Source: Mesorhizobium sp.
Lineage (GTDB): Bacteria; Pseudomonadota; Alphaproteobacteria; Rhizobiales; Rhizobiaceae
Length of the DNA: 64,000 bases
Direction of reading: 5' to 3'
NCBI RefSeq assembly: GCF_016793485.1
Contig: NZ_JAEULZ010000037.1
Coordinates: 1 to 64,000, forward strand
The notes below the pieces were generated by a model. It was not told where the DNA came from, did not search any database, and saw only the letters and a program-made list of their open reading frames with translations. Within the stretch, counting starts at the first letter, position 1; the number at the start of each line of letters is the position of its first letter. This document shows, in pieces, positions 63,142 to 64,000 of this stretch. The translations under genes were made by a program, and so were the position numbers.

Positions 63142-64000
63142 GTGCAGCCCGCGCTTGGATTCGAAGTGAGGCATGATGGCGGAGTCTTTCGACTTCGACC
63201 CGATGAACGGGAAGCCGAGACTGCTCTCGATGAACTGATGGATGAGCGCGATAGCGGCCGCCTTTCCCTGACACGATATACGACTGCCCTGAAAGCGCTG
63301 GTAGAACGGCATCCCAGCTATATTGATGCTCTTGCTCATCTGGGCTTCACCCTCTTCGATCAAGGCAAACCGAAGCTTGCGCTCGATGCCTGTAGAAGAG
63401 GCTATTCCATCGGGCTGGCCGTCATCCCATCTGATTTTGACGGAACAATCGAATGGAGCTGGCTGGAGAACCGACCTTTCCTGCGGGCGGCGCAAGGCGT
63501 CGTGCTCAGTCATAAGAAACTTGGTCAGAGTCGCGAGGCCATAGCCTTGATGGAGCAGCTTCTCCGCTGGAATCCAAATGACAATCAAGGATTTCGCTTT
63601 CTGATCGGGCCAGACTATCTGCGGTCAGGCAAGAGCACCAAAGCTGCAAACTTGATGAAGAAAGAGGCCGACCACTATCCGCCCTACCAGTATGAGCTTG
63701 CGCTCATCGATCTGATTGCTGGACGTACCGTACCCGCCGCAACCCAGTTGCGGCGGGCGTTCATGTCAAACGGCTATATTGCAGAGATCCTGTGTGGCAT
63801 GACCAACCCGCAACCGCTGGCGATCTGGCATGGTTCGAAGCTTGCCGAGCCCGACACCGCTGGTGCATACGTCGAGCATTGTGGCGATCTTTGGCACAGG
63901 ACACCCGCAGCGATACCGTTCCTAAGGTGGCTGCACAACCACCCGAAAGTGCTCGCCGAACGTTCCCGTGTCTACGAAGTCAAGGAGCAATTGCTCTGGG
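63142..64000 (+). CDS. TPR-repeat protein, 3' end cut by window
   Basis: From GTG 63142 (GGAG seven bases upstream) the frame stays open to the window end, 286 codons. It reads ALKALVERHPSYIDALAHLG and FTLFDQGKPKLALDACRRGY, then RPFLRAAQGVVLSHKKLGQS and REAIALMEQLLRWNPNDNQG, the alternating helices of TPR/ST7-like scaffolds. Such proteins are found free or fused to HTH or SEC-C domains. It follows the GmrSD-like gene by 42 bases on the same strand and may be a fourth component. The end is unknown. Confidence 0.7.
   Translation, partial: MQPALGFEVRHDGGVFRLRPDEREAETALDELMDERDSGRLSLTRYTTALKALVERHPSYIDALAHLGFTLFDQGKPKLALDACRRGYSIGLAVIPSDFDGTIEWSWLENRPFLRAAQGVVLSHKKLGQSREAIALMEQLLRWNPNDNQGFRFLIGPDYLRSGKSTKAANLMKKEADHYPPYQYELALIDLIAGRTVPAATQLRRAFMSNGYIAEILCGMTNPQPLAIWHGSKLAEPDTAGAYVEHCGDLWHRTPAAIPFLRWLHNHPKVLAERSRVYEVKEQLLW

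Overview
The window looks like an accessory stress-tolerance and defence region from an alphaproteobacterium of the order Hyphomicrobiales (rhizobia-like). Four kinds of evidence support this: GC-rich coding sequence; ROSE-type RNA thermometers in front of two small heat-shock genes; GGAAC-N16/17-CGTT promoters of the alphaproteobacterial EcfG general-stress type; and a GTTC-N7-GTTC alphaproteobacterial LexA box. Families common in rhizobia also occur (Usg, DUF982, DUF1127, DUF892, DUF6766, LigD). No rRNA, tRNA, CRISPR array or intact insertion sequence was seen. Many small decayed genes suggest plasmid or genomic-island DNA with repeated turnover.

Layout. 1-7.1 kb: small regulators and stress proteins (two paralogous XRE-like proteins, DUF1127, two Rnk/GreA-C-type proteins, a TauE-type exporter), plus a graveyard at 5.2-6.4 kb made of an IS3 transposase tail, an HNH-enzyme N-terminal fragment, a DUF4142 fragment and a frameshifted ECF sigma factor. 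7.1-12.8 kb: LysR regulator, 5-formyl-THF cyclo-ligase family protein, an orphan cytochrome c oxidase subunit I followed by a Tim44-like protein, a CBS-BON protein and a DUF488 protein. 13.1-18 kb: an imuA stump that still carries its LexA box, a divergent AbiEi/AbiEii type IV toxin-antitoxin pair with operator-like repeats, and the multidomain DNA ligase LigD. 18.2-25.6 kb: Hsp20 with ROSE element, DUF3606 protein, broken xthA, inorganic pyrophosphatase, cysteine hydrolase, NAD synthetase, Zn-alcohol dehydrogenase, SDR and a thioredoxin-reductase-like protein. 25.7-42.9 kb: general-stress cargo, including two DUF892 ferritin-like proteins, a large catalase with C-terminal DJ-1-like domain, SemiSWEET, transglutaminase-like protein, haloacetate-dehalogenase-like hydrolase, FAD-Rieske oxidoreductase, PRC barrel, cupin, a second ATP-dependent DNA ligase and DUF72. 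43.1-50.5 kb: chaperone block with HtpG, GroES-GroEL under a CIRCE-like element, Usg and two more Hsp20 proteins. 50.5-53.6 kb: a decayed AI-2E-type permease, a transglutaminase-like protein and a GH144-type glucanase.

53.9-64 kb is a defence-type locus. A CoiA-like nuclease gene diverges from a tightly coupled operon: a 1192-residue kinase-like/SF1-helicase fusion, a double-HKD phospholipase-D-type nuclease, a DUF262-DUF1524 (GmrSD-like) protein and a TPR protein cut by the window end. The first two match the domain design of type I Mokosh anti-phage systems. The ATGA and GTGA stop-start overlaps, the divergent CoiA-like nuclease and the appended GmrSD and TPR genes suggest an enlarged, possibly undescribed version.

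The most surprising single gene is htpG: its reading frame is intact, but about 13 residues are missing exactly where the ATP-binding DNGIGM motif should be.
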